DNA of 64,000 bases from Carallia brachiata (taxonomy: Eukaryota > Streptophyta > Magnoliopsida > Malpighiales > Rhizophoraceae), in assembly GCA_021464245.1 (NCBI GenBank), contig JADCRB010000026.1, forward strand, positions 3,882,187 through 3,946,186. The letters run 5' to 3'. Below, one piece after another: positions 47,656 through 59,052 of this stretch. Position 1 is the stretch's first letter. The number at the start of each line of letters is the position of its first letter. The position numbers and the translations under genes were made by a program. The notes under the pieces were generated by a model. That model was not told the DNA's origin. It worked only from the letters and a program-made list of their open reading frames with translations, and ran no database searches.

Positions 47656-48440
47656 GAGTTTTTGACTAATAAAGAATCGAGTTGGGTGAACCTACAGTAA
47701 GAGATAAAGTTCTTCCAAAACTTATTTCTTTTATACATAAAATTCAAATCTAAAATCTTATTTAAGAGAAATCTTCTTCGCCGCTTAAGAGCGTTGATTT
47801 TTTTTTTTAGCTCATAAGTGTGAGTTTTTTTTTGATCTAGACCGCCCGGTATCCAACCCATTGAATTGACTAATCTGGACCGATTCAGATAGGATCAGAA
47901 GGTCATAAAGGTCTCCCAACAGGTTGGGTTTTGACTACTAGGAAATCGAGTTAGGTGAACCTACAATGAGAGATAAAGTTCTTCCAAAACTTATTTCTTT
48001 TATACATAAAATTTAAATTTAAAATTTTATTTAAGAGAAATCTCTTTGCCGCTCAAGAACGTTGATTTTTTTTTTTTTGGTCTAGACCGTCCAGTATTCA
48101 ACCCATTGGACTGACTAATATGAACCTATCCGGATAGGACTCCGAATGGCGGTAAACGTCTTTTAGCAAGTTGAGTTTTGACTAATACGGAATCGAGTTG
48201 GGTGAACCTACAGTGAAGGATAAAGTTCTTCCAAAACTTATTTCTTTTATACATAAAATTTAAATCTAAAATCTTATTTAAGAGAAATTTTCTTCGCCGC
48301 TCAAGAGCGTTGGTTTTTTTTTTTTTTGGCTCATAAGCGTTGGTTTTTTTTTTTGGTCTAGACCGTCTAGTATCAAACTCATTGGACTGGTTAATCTAAA
48401 CCGACCCGAATAAGATTTCGAAGGGCGGTAAAAGTCTTGC
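47656..48440 (+). repeat. Three tandem copies of a ~250-270-bp dispersed repeat
   Basis: Units start at about 47656, 47926 and 48173 with TTTTGACTA...GAATCGAGTTGGGTGAACC. Each continues with AAAGTTCTTCCAAAACTT, TTTTATACATAAAATT, TTATTTAAGAGAAAT and GCCGCTYAAGARCGTTG, then a T-run, GGTCTAGACCG and a GGCGGTAAA-like end. The core matches single copies at 27491 and 32698. No coding capacity. Confidence 0.8.
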
Positions 48441-48559
48441 AGCATGTATTTAACGAGACTGCATTCTCAGGATTCGAAACTAAGACTTCTGATTAAACGA
48501 ACTCAAATTCTTACCATCTGAACCAACAACTACTGATTAGTGTTGATTTTTTTTTTTAG

Positions 48560-49040
48560 TTTACAAAATGGTGGATAAGTGATTCACTACTCCACACCGA
48601 GTAAGTCCAGTTATGGGGGTAAAACACTCCCTCACAAATTTTTTTTGGCGAATAATAGCAATCCTGTAAACTTGGGTATCATTGCATCGTTCCATTATCA
48701 GGTTGAGGTTGGGTTACCTATGGGGCCCTTGTAATCACCTTGGACTGAATTCCCTCTGGAGTGGCCCAAATTTCCACGAAGCCCAGGTTTATGCATATTG
48801 GGCATCAAAAATCAAAAATTTACCCTCTTTCCAGTGAAATTACCGAAAAGGTGTGAAGGATAGGAAATTTTTTTATTTTTTAGAGACAAGGATAGGATAG
48901 GAAATCAAGGCTCATATCTTATTTCGAATTCTCGCAGTAACGCACCGGGTTAAACGGTAAAACTAACGATTTGAAATCAGAGAATAAACAAAAAAAAAAC
49001 GAAAAACTAAAGTCGGTTTCTGCCTAGGTCGGTGGCCATC
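48560..49040. other. Intergenic upstream of the 49-52 kb locus
   Basis: No gene. Several GGGCC/TGGGC-like words at 48720-48810 (for example TTGGGCATC) could be promoter elements of the following locus. Confidence 0.35.
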
Positions 49041-49043
49041 ATC

Positions 49044-49050
49044 TATAAAG
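49044..49050 (+). promoter_or_regulatory. Probable TATA box of an uncharacterised transcript
   Basis: TATAAAG precedes a short GC-rich stretch (49060-49196) that ends in a plausible splice donor (ACCG then GTTATAAG). Confidence 0.45.
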
Positions 49051-49074
49051 TAGGCCTTCAACGTGAGGTTTCAG

Positions 49075-52000
49075 TGGCAACGGGCCCTCTCGGTCCTGTT
49101 CCCTGACCAATCGGCGCCGGAAACTCTGCTTCGCATAGTCTAATTTGATGCTGTTTGATTTCGGCGGCGGTCAGGCCGATGCCATTAGGGTGACCGGTTA
49201 TAAGCCTTTCTTCTTGTTATTTCTTAGCGAGTTTTCTTGATTTCTTTGGGGGTATTTAGGGTTTCCAGAAGACGAATCTCTCGTGGGATTTCTTGTTAGT
49301 TTTTGCTTTTAAAGCTAACTCTTCTAATTCTTTTCTTTTGCGCTTTCTTTTTCTTGCTTTCATGTCTCTGCTGTTTGTTTGTTTTTTTTTTTTTATTTAT
49401 TCTTGAGATTTTGAGATTTTTTAATTATTATTATTTTTTTCCAAGTCTTTGTGCCTAACGTTAGATTTTGCACAGTCTCTCTTTGATGTTTCTTGTTATC
49501 TTTTAGAAAGATTATCGTAATTTGAGGGTTCGGCTTTGACAGTAGTAAAATTTCTCAATGAATGACCTAGTCGTCTTTAATTTTGTTTCCCTTTTGGATT
49601 CTTGAAATTCTAGTGTTTCTATTAACTCTTGACGTAACTGGGTCTTCTTCTTTTTTTTTTTTAATTTTAATTCTTTTGTTCTTTTCCCCTGCGCTCCTGC
49701 GACTATAATTGTTTATGCTGTCGTGTATGTTATTTGTTCAGATATTTTGGTTAATGTTTGTATCATATGCGATGAGAATTGAGATTAATGATGTGTTTTG
49801 ATGTTTGAACTTTGGCATTCATGTGACTTGTGTCTGATTGCTTTTCTGGCAAAACCAATTTGGTTTTTTTTTTTTTGGTTCCTAGAGACATGTCTCTCCA
49901 CATATATCCATACATTCTGGGGTCTCTATTCTCTAATACCAAGTTGTTCGATCAAGAGTGGTGAAGGTGCCTTCTGTGGCAGGCTGACTTGGATGGCCAT
50001 TGAAGTGTCTTGTTGGACTTCGGCACTGCCCTTTTCCCTTGTCAGATATATTTTACTTTTATGAACATCTGGCTTTTAGATAACTATTTGGCTGCGTAGA
50101 AAATGTAGAAAAAGGAACAATTATTTTGGTTTTGAGTTGTGCTTGGAATTTTAGCACAAAAGAATCCAATTTTCTGCTCTCTTTACCTGAGTTTTCTCTT
50201 TTGCATTAAGTTGATCCCGATGCATCTTGTTTAAAATTTTCATCTCTATGCCATTGTCTCCTTTTTTTAAATTTCCTTTTCTTCATCCCTATTTCCCAAT
50301 TTTGTTTTATCAGTAGACGAGGTGACTCACAGACTCAAGGAGGAGGAGGTTGCCTAGTCGAGAGATTGGTAATCTATTCTGACACCAAATCGGCTCATTG
50401 AAGACATTGAAAGTGCCTCGTTTGGCGAGGCAACTTGGATGGTTAGCAAAGTGACTGCTTCACTAGCAACCTCTGGTCGCTGTCAAAAGTCGGAACCCTT
50501 TTCTGATTGATAGCGATTAAGGGCACTGAAGGTGCCTTCTGTGGTGGTGTGACCGGGATGGCCATTGAAGCATCCTTTTGGAATTTCACACTGGCAACCA
50601 GTTGTTGCTGACAAACGGGTGCCTTTTCCTTGTCTGATATATTTTCATTCTTTGAATATCTTAATCCTTTAATAAACGTTTGGCTACTGCGAAACATGGA
50701 AAGAACAGTGAGATTGGTTTTGAATTTTCCTATTAAAACTAACAAAAAAGATCAAATTTTACCCCCTATGTTTTAGTGTATTGCTGTCTTCTACTCTGTT
50801 TGTTCCTTTTGTGTTAAGTTGATTTTGAGTATCTTATTTCAATTTTTTCTGTGTACGCCTTTATCTTTTTTTTTCCTTGTTTTCTCTGTGTTCCGATACT
50901 ATTTTTTCAGTAGTCAAGGTGTTGGATGGCTATACTACTAACCAGTTGTTGCAGCCAAACTGGTGCTACATTCCCCTGTCTGATTATATTTGAATTTGAG
51001 TCTCCACAGCTGCAGGTTCCAAGTTCCATTAATCACCTTGTCGCCTTTGTTTTTTAGTCTGGTAACATGTTTGGAAAAATCAATGTCTTCTTTTGTATTC
51101 GTTTTGTTCCTCAAGGTCTATGTCCCTTCATCTTTAAAGATATACATGTTATCTTGTGTCTTTCTTTTCTAAAATTAAGACGTATGATTGAGGGTGATGA
51201 AGGTGCCTTTTGTAGTGGGGTGACTTGGATGGCCTTTGCAATATCTTTTTTGACTTTTGTGTTGGCACCCATTTGCTGCAGCTAAATTGGTGCCATTTCT
51301 GCTTGTCTGATATATTTTCTTTCTATGAATATCTGAATTTTTTCTGTCAGAAACTTCTGATTTCTTTGGCATGTTATGATTCAAACACCTTCAAATGGTG
51401 TTGGTCCAGTGGACCGTGAATGGATTTAGCCTCTGGCCTTTGGGCACGTCAGAACTGCATGAGTTCACCGAGGGGAGCCCTGTCCGCCTTTAACTTGCCA
51501 CCGCCGCAGTTTCATGTCGCAGAGCCTGTTGATGATATGAGTTTGCTTTCGTCAATTGGATTCTGTTTACATGCCGCCCATCTTTTCATTTTTAGTTTCT
51601 ATGCTAAAATCGTTCTTTATTTCAACGAGGCAAATGACGAACTGTATGAATAGTTGAATACTTGAGTCTCTCCTGATGATTTGGGTATTGTGACATTTTT
51701 ACTCGTTTGAATAGGAAGATCTGATGCCTCTTGATCTATCTCTCTATCCATCCATTGTCCTGTTCTTATATGCTTGGTGCTATTTTCCATTTCCTCTAGT
51801 TACATACTCACGCATTCTTTTAATAATCTTATTTTCTTTTTTTGTTTATTATTATATTAGTAGAATTTTGTACCTGGCTTTCTTTAAAAATGTCTTGATT
51901 TTTAACATCCTGGATTCTGTCTCAAAAAAAAAAAAAAAATCTGGGATTCATTTCCTGGTTAACTTTTATGTTATTTATTTATTTATTTATTTTGGTAAGC

Positions 52001-52400
52001 CAATTATGTAAAGCTTGGAGTTTTTTTGAAAGCAAGTCCTTTGTTTTTTTTTTTTTGAAGACTTTGTTTCATTTGCTCAAATTCATGAACTGGGGGAATA
52101 CTGTTGTTAATGACTGTTGCGGTTGTATTGAATTGTTGGTAACTATCTTCCACCTTTTATAATCTCTCTTTGTTAGTGAAAGTGGTATTAAACCAGGAAA
52201 AATATAAATGTCTCCATGCAGGTGTGGACTGTTGAAGGCTGATTCCGAACATCTCTGTGTAACTGGAGCAGCTGGTGTATTAAACCTTAGCTCCTCCTGG
52301 TTGGTGGTCATTTTAAGAGGCTCATACTAGAGTTCCATCTGAAAGATGGTGCCAAATAATGGCTATTGATATTTTGTCTTATGTTTTCACTTATTTATTT
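49075..52400 (+). ncRNA. Candidate noncoding spliced transcript hosting tandem structured repeats
   Basis: Presumed exon 1 is about 49075-49196, ending in a donor. The T-rich, intron-like sequence that follows has no protein domain. Acceptor-like CAG occurs near 52219, before GTGTGGACTGTTGAAGG. The only ATG in exon 1 (49149) opens a short frame (MLFDFGGGQADAI) that quickly ends if joined to that acceptor, so coding is doubtful. The interior holds the diverged repeat family described separately. Whether this is one transcript is an inference from a TATA box and splice-like signals. Confidence 0.35.
49958..51335 (+). repeat. Diverged tandem repeat family, four to five copies (units ~130 bp within ~560-bp blocks)
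   Basis: Best copies: 49958-50085, 50515-50665, 51188-51335; weaker ones at 50400-50510 and 50925-51005. Shared words: GAAGGTGCCTTYTGT, then TGACTTGGATGGCC, then a GGCAMCCA-loop-GGTGCC hairpin (clearest at 51265-51295), and TTGTCTGATATATTTTC. Downstream flanks also match (TTTGGCTGCGTAGAAAATGT at 50088 and TTTGGCTACTGCGAAACATG at 50678), so whole blocks duplicated. Nature unknown. Confidence 0.75.
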
Positions 52401-52992
52401 TGTTTTTGTAAGTGTCCAGATGAATAGCGGAAAAAGGTGCTTGCATTGTGTATTTGATTTAGGCACAGAAGTGACAGACATGGATGTTCTGAGCAAAAAC
52501 CTTTAAAACGAAACGCAGGTGAAGCGCCTATTCCTAGTCTTTCAGCAAGCTAACTATGCATTTCAAGGTGATCTTTCTTAGATCCAGTCTGTTCTGTTCT
52601 TAGTGACTAATAGAGAGAGTTTGTGCATCCAATGAACGAACAATGCCCTCAACCAACAGAAACAGGAATGCTCATATCCTGTGGGTTTAGTTTTGGTAAA
52701 ATTTTGTGCACTTTCCTAGTCGAAAATGGAATTGTTTAGTCGTTAATTCTTTGATCAAGAATCTGGGTACCCTGTGTACTGAAGAATGCTTGCATGCTGA
52801 TCGTTGTTTGATCAGCTTCTTACAGGTTTAAGTAATTATTCTAAAATTGTGGTCATCATCCTCTGAAATTCTGTCCCCTACCTTCCTAGTTCCCTGCAAC
52901 GTGGGAGCTTTGTCCGCCAGAACCCACTTTTTGTCTTATGCAAGCCTGAATAGAGTTATTTATGGGCATCTAATTGCTAACCTTGTATCACC

Positions 52993-53310
52993 TTTTTTTA
53001 TCATGCTAATGAGAGCACAAGATTTAAATTCCTTTATTATGTAGCAATATAAGAATATCTTCGGGGTTCTATTCCTGGATTCTTTGTGGGCGTTTCATGT
53101 TCCCCCCTTCCCTTTTTTTTTGTTTAAATGAATTATAGAATGGTCCTCTTGTTTTTTTATCATGCAAATGAGAGCACAAGATTTAAATTCCTTTATTATG
53201 TAGCAATATAAGAATATCTTCGGGGTTCTATTCCTGGATTCTTTGTGGACGTTTCATATTCCCCGCTTCCCTTTTTTTTTGTTTAAATGAATGACAGAAT
53301 GGTCCTCTTG
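52993..53310 (+). repeat. Two tandem copies of a 159-bp unit
   Basis: 52993-53151 and 53152-53310 align end to end with few differences (ATCATGCTAATG versus ATCATGCAAATG, GTGGGCG versus GTGGACG, AATTATAG versus AATGACAG). Recent duplication, no coding content. Confidence 0.93.
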
Positions 53311-53319
53311 TTCATATTG

Positions 53320-55560
53320 ATGTTACAGAGGTATATACTTTATTAATCTGGCAGAATTTCATGTTATATTGAATCATCGTGGCTGATTGAGAATGTTTTC
53401 AACAGAACTCACAAATATGAGTCTCATTACATTGATAAGCTTGTTGGTAAATTGAACAGAGACAATTTATTGTTACATCAGTTTTAGGTTCCAGTAATTC
53501 TATTCAACGACGAAGTGGTTGATAGCTTGCAGCTACCGAGAACTGCAAGGGAGTATTCTAAAGGTCCCCAATCAGTTTGTTTGATGGCTTTTACTGTCAA
53601 ATGATTCTTTTTTAAGGATTTGTTTATGAGGAACGAATAGGATCAGAAACAATTATTTTGTTGCTCGAGTGTAATTGTGTGTGGAATTCCTTTATGCATG
53701 GATCAAGTGATCTTCCCCCTCCTTCCTTTCTTCTCTGTGACTTTTCCAGCAATTCGCAGTTTTTTCATCTATTATCTATTAGACAATGGTATTCTATGTT
53801 GCTTTTCTAAAATTCATGCAGAATTGAAGAAAGTTGTTATCTTCAATAATACGATTGGCCGCTATAACTTGTGAGGAATGTTGGTTGAATTTGATTGGAA
53901 TGTGCAGTAACACAATTTGCAGTAGAACGATCGTTTAAATGAATTATATGACTAATTTTTTTTTATTAAAGAAAATCGTTCCATTAAACGTGCAAAAATC
54001 GTACATAAGTCAATATGAAAGCATTAGAATAATTTGCATAAAACAAAAGTAAACTGTCACAAAAATCTACAACAAACATAATCAAATGTACTAGCTGAGT
54101 TTGAAACTTATTTAGGCAATACCCTCGGATGAGGGTACCTATTGAACTTGTCAGATTAAGCTGTATAAGGGAGTAAACACTACACTTCAGTAGACATATC
54201 ACAAAAATTGGTCAGGTATGCAACGATTCCAACGACATTATATGACTAATAGAAATTCCTATACAAAAAAAATGCGTTTAGATGATATAAAAAGCCTTAT
54301 ACAAAATATTTCAATAATAGCCTTCCAACAAATTCAACACAATATTCCAACAGGAGGACGCTAGCAGGTGGAGGGTGGTTTTTGGTGATGGCTCGTTGCG
54401 GCGGCAGACAGCGTTGGCAGGCAACGGGTGGCGACAGGGGATGCGGAGGCAGAGAAGGCATATGCAATAGCGGAGGTGGCGGATATGGTAACGGAAGGGG
54501 CGGCAAAGGCTGTAGAGACAGTAATAAACGGTCAAAAGAGTTATATCTACAGGTAAAAGGGTCACAAATGCCTTTTATGTTATTAGATCTAAATGGGTAA
54601 CAACCCCAAACCACCACAAAAAGTGGGAACTTTAGAGGATAGGAAGATGGAGCAAGAGAAAGAAAATGGAAAGGAGAGAAAGGAGGAAACGGAGGGGAAG
54701 AAGAGTGGAAGGCGGAGAGGTAAGGGAGGTAGGGGAGGTGGCCGGTGGTAGTGGTCTGTTATCTGTTAAGAGCTTGAACGTGAGAGTGAGAGAGAGAGAG
54801 AGAGAGTTCAATTGTGATAAATAATATGATTGTTAAGTGCCACCTTTATTTACTATTTCTATAATATCTCTTTAACGTATTATTATATCCTGTTTACACG
54901 TTTTATGCACAATTCCTGCGACTATTTACATGTTAAAGTCAGGATTGAGCCGGGAATTTGGAAACAAACCTATCAACACTTGAACATTGCTGCAAAAATC
55001 AAGTCTTCAAAATCACGCAAAGCGATAGTACTTAGGACATGTAGGTGATTGTGTTTTTTTTTTATCCATTTATTTCTGTTGGTTCATCATTTGAGGAGTG
55101 TTTGGTGTTGTAGAAATCATTTTACCATTAGTTTAGCTTTCTGTCTACTTGGTGAGATTTTTTTTTTGTTTTTGGAGGTAAGTAGGTGAGAAATTGAATG
55201 AAAATAACAGGGAAAAAGTACAAAACAAAAAATGAGGTGGCATGTGTCCAAAAAGGATGTTGGACAAATAAAAACGGTGGTCCTGCTGCTAGGTGCTCGA
55301 TGTAACGGAGCTCTTGGCACCAGGAACGGGTTTTGGGCTTCGAACTGGGAACAAATGGCGTGGGCTCCTTTTCAATGACTGCGGGTTGGAAAATTAATAT
55401 AGGCCAGGTTTGCTTCTGATCGGGCCTTGGTAGAACATCTCAGAGAGTCTGCACGACCCATAAACTTATGCTTGGCCTATGAACTCATTAGGATCGTTCT
55501 GACGGGCTTTGTTCGTACTCTGTGCCCCTTTTTTGCCTTCTCTGATTCTCTCTTGGAAAA
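53320..55560. other. Intergenic, no gene recognised
   Basis: AT-rich, then a G/A-rich part at about 54360-54760 with GGTGGCGG-like and GAGAAAGA runs whose open frames are low-complexity, and an (AG)n tract at about 54787-54806. Confidence 0.5.
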
Positions 55561-58500
55561 GTTTGTATAAGAAGTGACACGATTAATTTTGAGATATTAA
55601 TATTTTTAATCTTAAATTTTTAAGTTTTTTTATATTTAAATCTTAAAATTTTTTGACATTTCATTTGAATCATAAATTTTTTGATTTCATATTACATCAG
55701 TCCTTTAAGTTACAAAAATAGTCAATCGATTAATAAATGAGTTTAAATTAATAAAAATCATTTAAAAAAGGTTAAATACATGAATTAAATTTTTTTCATC
55801 AACAAAATATACACATTAAATATTTTTTTAATCAACAAATATACGAATTAAATAGATAACATGCATATTTTTGATAGAAAAGACATTCAATCCATATATT
55901 TAATATTTTTTTAAATAATTTTTTGTTAAGTTAAAAATTATTTTTCAATAGATTGATCACTTTTGGTAAATAGAGAGATTTATTTGATAGAAAATTAAAA
56001 AGTTTAGAACTCAAATGAAATGTTAAAAGATTTAGGACTCAAACGTCAAAATACTTAAAAGTTTATGATTAAAAATATTGATATTTCATTAACTTTGAAG
56101 TGAGAGAGAAAAAGAGAGAAAGAAAGAGAAAGAGGGAGGGGAGATAGAGAGAGACGGTTTAGAGACTCAGAGATAACTTGTTACTTTTTTTTTTTTTTGT
56201 CTTTCTGAAATTGGATCAACTAGTAAGAGATGAAGAGTAAGACAATAGATTCGAAAATTAAACCTCATACTTAGGGTATATTTGTTTTTTATAAAATATT
56301 TTATAAAAAAAAATTTTATAGGTTTTTCGGCATTTATTTCACAGAAAATATTTTATATAGGCAAAATTTAGGGAAAATTTTCAGATTTTCAAGTAAAAAA
56401 ACTTCTCCTTTTACAGAGTTGAAGTTATTTTCAGGAAAAACACAAACTGTACTATAAGTAAATGATAAAAGAAAATCATTATTTTTATTACAAATATTTT
56501 CTCTTATAAATATTTTACAAATATAAATTATTTTATAATAAATAAACAGAGCGCTTAGTGGTTAAAGAAAATCTCCTTCAACTACTGTAGCTAACACTCC
56601 ACCCTACATAACTTGTTACTTTTGGAAGATATTAAATAGAGACGGCCTAGAGACGTAGACATGGCTGCTACTTTTGAGAGATATTTAGATGGAGACGGTC
56701 TAGAGAATTAGATACGGTCTGCTACTTATGTTAGAGGTTCAGTAACTTCTTTGTAATTTTGCTGAAAAAGGTTTGTAATCTACCAAAAACTAAAGGTGTT
56801 GACAAAGAAGCATAGACATTGGGGGTGGGGAATGTTGGATACGTGTTTGATACGAATATGTGATTGATATGTGGTAAATACGTATTAGATATATATAAAA
56901 ATATTTATAAACATTTTTTTAAAAAAAAAATTTAATACGCATGTCGGACACAGCAATCAGAAGTGTCCAATATTCTACCGACACATTTAAATAATTTTAT
57001 AATTTTTAATAACAAAAAATTAAAAGAAAAAAAGAAAACTTGAAAACTGTATCTTCAATGTGATGGCTTTAGTTTGACAGCTTCAATTTGTTTTTCCGTT
57101 TAACAATTAAAAAAAAAATCAAATTGACTTCAAATTTGAGTCCCCTTCTCTCTTGATCTCTCACGCAATTAAGCACCCAACCGCGACGCTCTTGCCTGCT
57201 CCTTATCTTCATCTTCTTCTTCTTATAAATATGTTAGCCTTCTCTCTCTCTCTAGAACAGCACTATATCTAAAAAGGTGTTTTTTTCGTTGATGTGTTCT
57301 TTTCATCTTCTTTCAGTTTTTGTTTCTTCCTTCTCTCTTGCTTTTCTTTAAAAAAAATAATTCTGGCTTTATAATAAAATAAAAATAATTTTTCAAATAA
57401 ATAAAAAGAAAATGGGATACAATTGAGCGCTCGAATATCTCAAATCCAAGAGAATTTTACTTGTGTTGCGTTTTAGCTTCTTTTCATTTTTGTACAGACC
57501 TTATTATATTGTAACTATAAATATATAAGTATATATTCACGTTGTTTTCAAATTAAATGATATATATAGAGTGCTTGTATCTTAATTTTTTCAAAATTTA
57601 TATATCACTATATTTGTATTATATCGTGTCCATTGCTGTACCCATGTTCATATCAATACTTGATAAGGGTATTGATTTTGGCCTCCGTTAAAGCGGACCA
57701 GCCAAGAGAAAATTACTTAATGCAAAGGATCAGGCCCGAGAGAGAGAGAGCGACTTAGACACGGCCTACTATTTTTGGACAGAGCGCCTTAGACACGGCC
57801 TACTATTTTTGGTAGATATTAAATAAGGTTCAGTGACTTCTTGTAATTTTGCTAAAAAAGGTTTGTAATCTACCAAAAACAAAGGTGTTGATTTTGCCCT
57901 CCGTTAAAGTAGATCGGCCAAATTACTTAATATAAAGGAAAAGGTTACAAGTCTTATCCTTCATAAATATATCGTTCAAAATTGCAGCTAATTACAGTAA
58001 CCCTTGTGTCATGGATGTCACCATAAATTTTAACTTTTCTCTATATAATCCCTAGCACTGTGATACAAATGGTGAACTTGTAAAAAGCCAAAAACGATTT
58101 TTCATATTTTTCGATTCTCCATTGTCTCCAATTTGTAAAGATACAACAAAATGCGGACTTTGGGGTGGAAGTTAGGCCAATTATAGAATACATATGGGCT
58201 TTTTCCTTTTATTTTATTTTATTTTATTTTTGGAGTTCAGGTCAATGAAATTCATAAATAATTCCATGAAAGCTAAGCCAAAATGTGTAAGGGTGCATTT
58301 GACATGTAGTCTAGATAGTATAGGATATAATAGTATATGATGTCATAATATAAGATAAGTAATACTGCAATCCTATGTTATGTTTGGAAAACACTAAATA
58401 ATAGAATAATTATGTAGTATAATATGTTAAAATGACTTTATCGTCCTTATAGAATAATTAATTTATTTTATTATTTATTTTAATGACAAATAATTAAAAT

Positions 58501-59000
58501 TAAATGCCAAAATTAATTATATTTTACTTGTTGATAATTTATAATCTTTATGAATTTTTAAAGTTTTAGTTAATTACACAAAATATTTTTTAAATAAATT
58601 TTTAATAGCTATCTAAATATGTCCAAATTATATTAACTGAGAATCAAAATTAGGAGGGAGATAGCTGAGGAAGAGAGATAGAGCAAGGATGGTTGTGGTC
58701 GAAGCAGTGATAAGAAAAAAAAATCAGAGAAAGTTTTTGACTCATCTAATATTTTTTTATGTAAAAGATAATTTAAGAATAGATTTATCCATGTCATGAA
58801 ATAGTCTACCAAATGTGAATATATGAAATAACACTAAATCATAGATATAAGATAGTAATCTTATACTATTCTATTCAAATAATTTAACAAATATAAAATA
58901 TAATAAAATAATAAAATTTGTCATATATTATCTTTTATTCTATATCATTTACCAAACTTTAGGTGTACAATCCAATCTAAAGCACAAGAACGTTGCCGAG
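55560..59000. other. Intergenic, very AT-rich, with local duplications
   Basis: No gene. Duplicated pieces: 56735-56805 with 57825-57890 (TTTGTAATCTACCAAAAAC) and 57664-57715 with 57890-57935 (CCTCCGTTAAAG). Repeats of GACGGYCTAGAGA occur around 56140, 56640 and 56695. Confidence 0.55.
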
Positions 59001-59052
59001 GAATGGCCCAATTGCATTAGACATGAGGAAAACGTTTTTATGTACCCAACGT

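Noticed and set aside
51188..51310. Box C/D snoRNA (TGATGA ... CTGA)
   Set aside because: Only one copy of the repeat family has a proper TGATGA; no terminal stem is seen and copies at 50515 and 50400 lack box C. Kept as an open question in findings, not as an RNA gene.
51420..51653. 77-codon frame with SSPRGALSAFNLPPPQF
   Set aside because: No recognisable domain and no splice context that links it to a coding gene.
54297..54617. 106-codon Pro/Leu-rich minus-strand frame
   Set aside because: Low-complexity translation of a G/A-rich tract.
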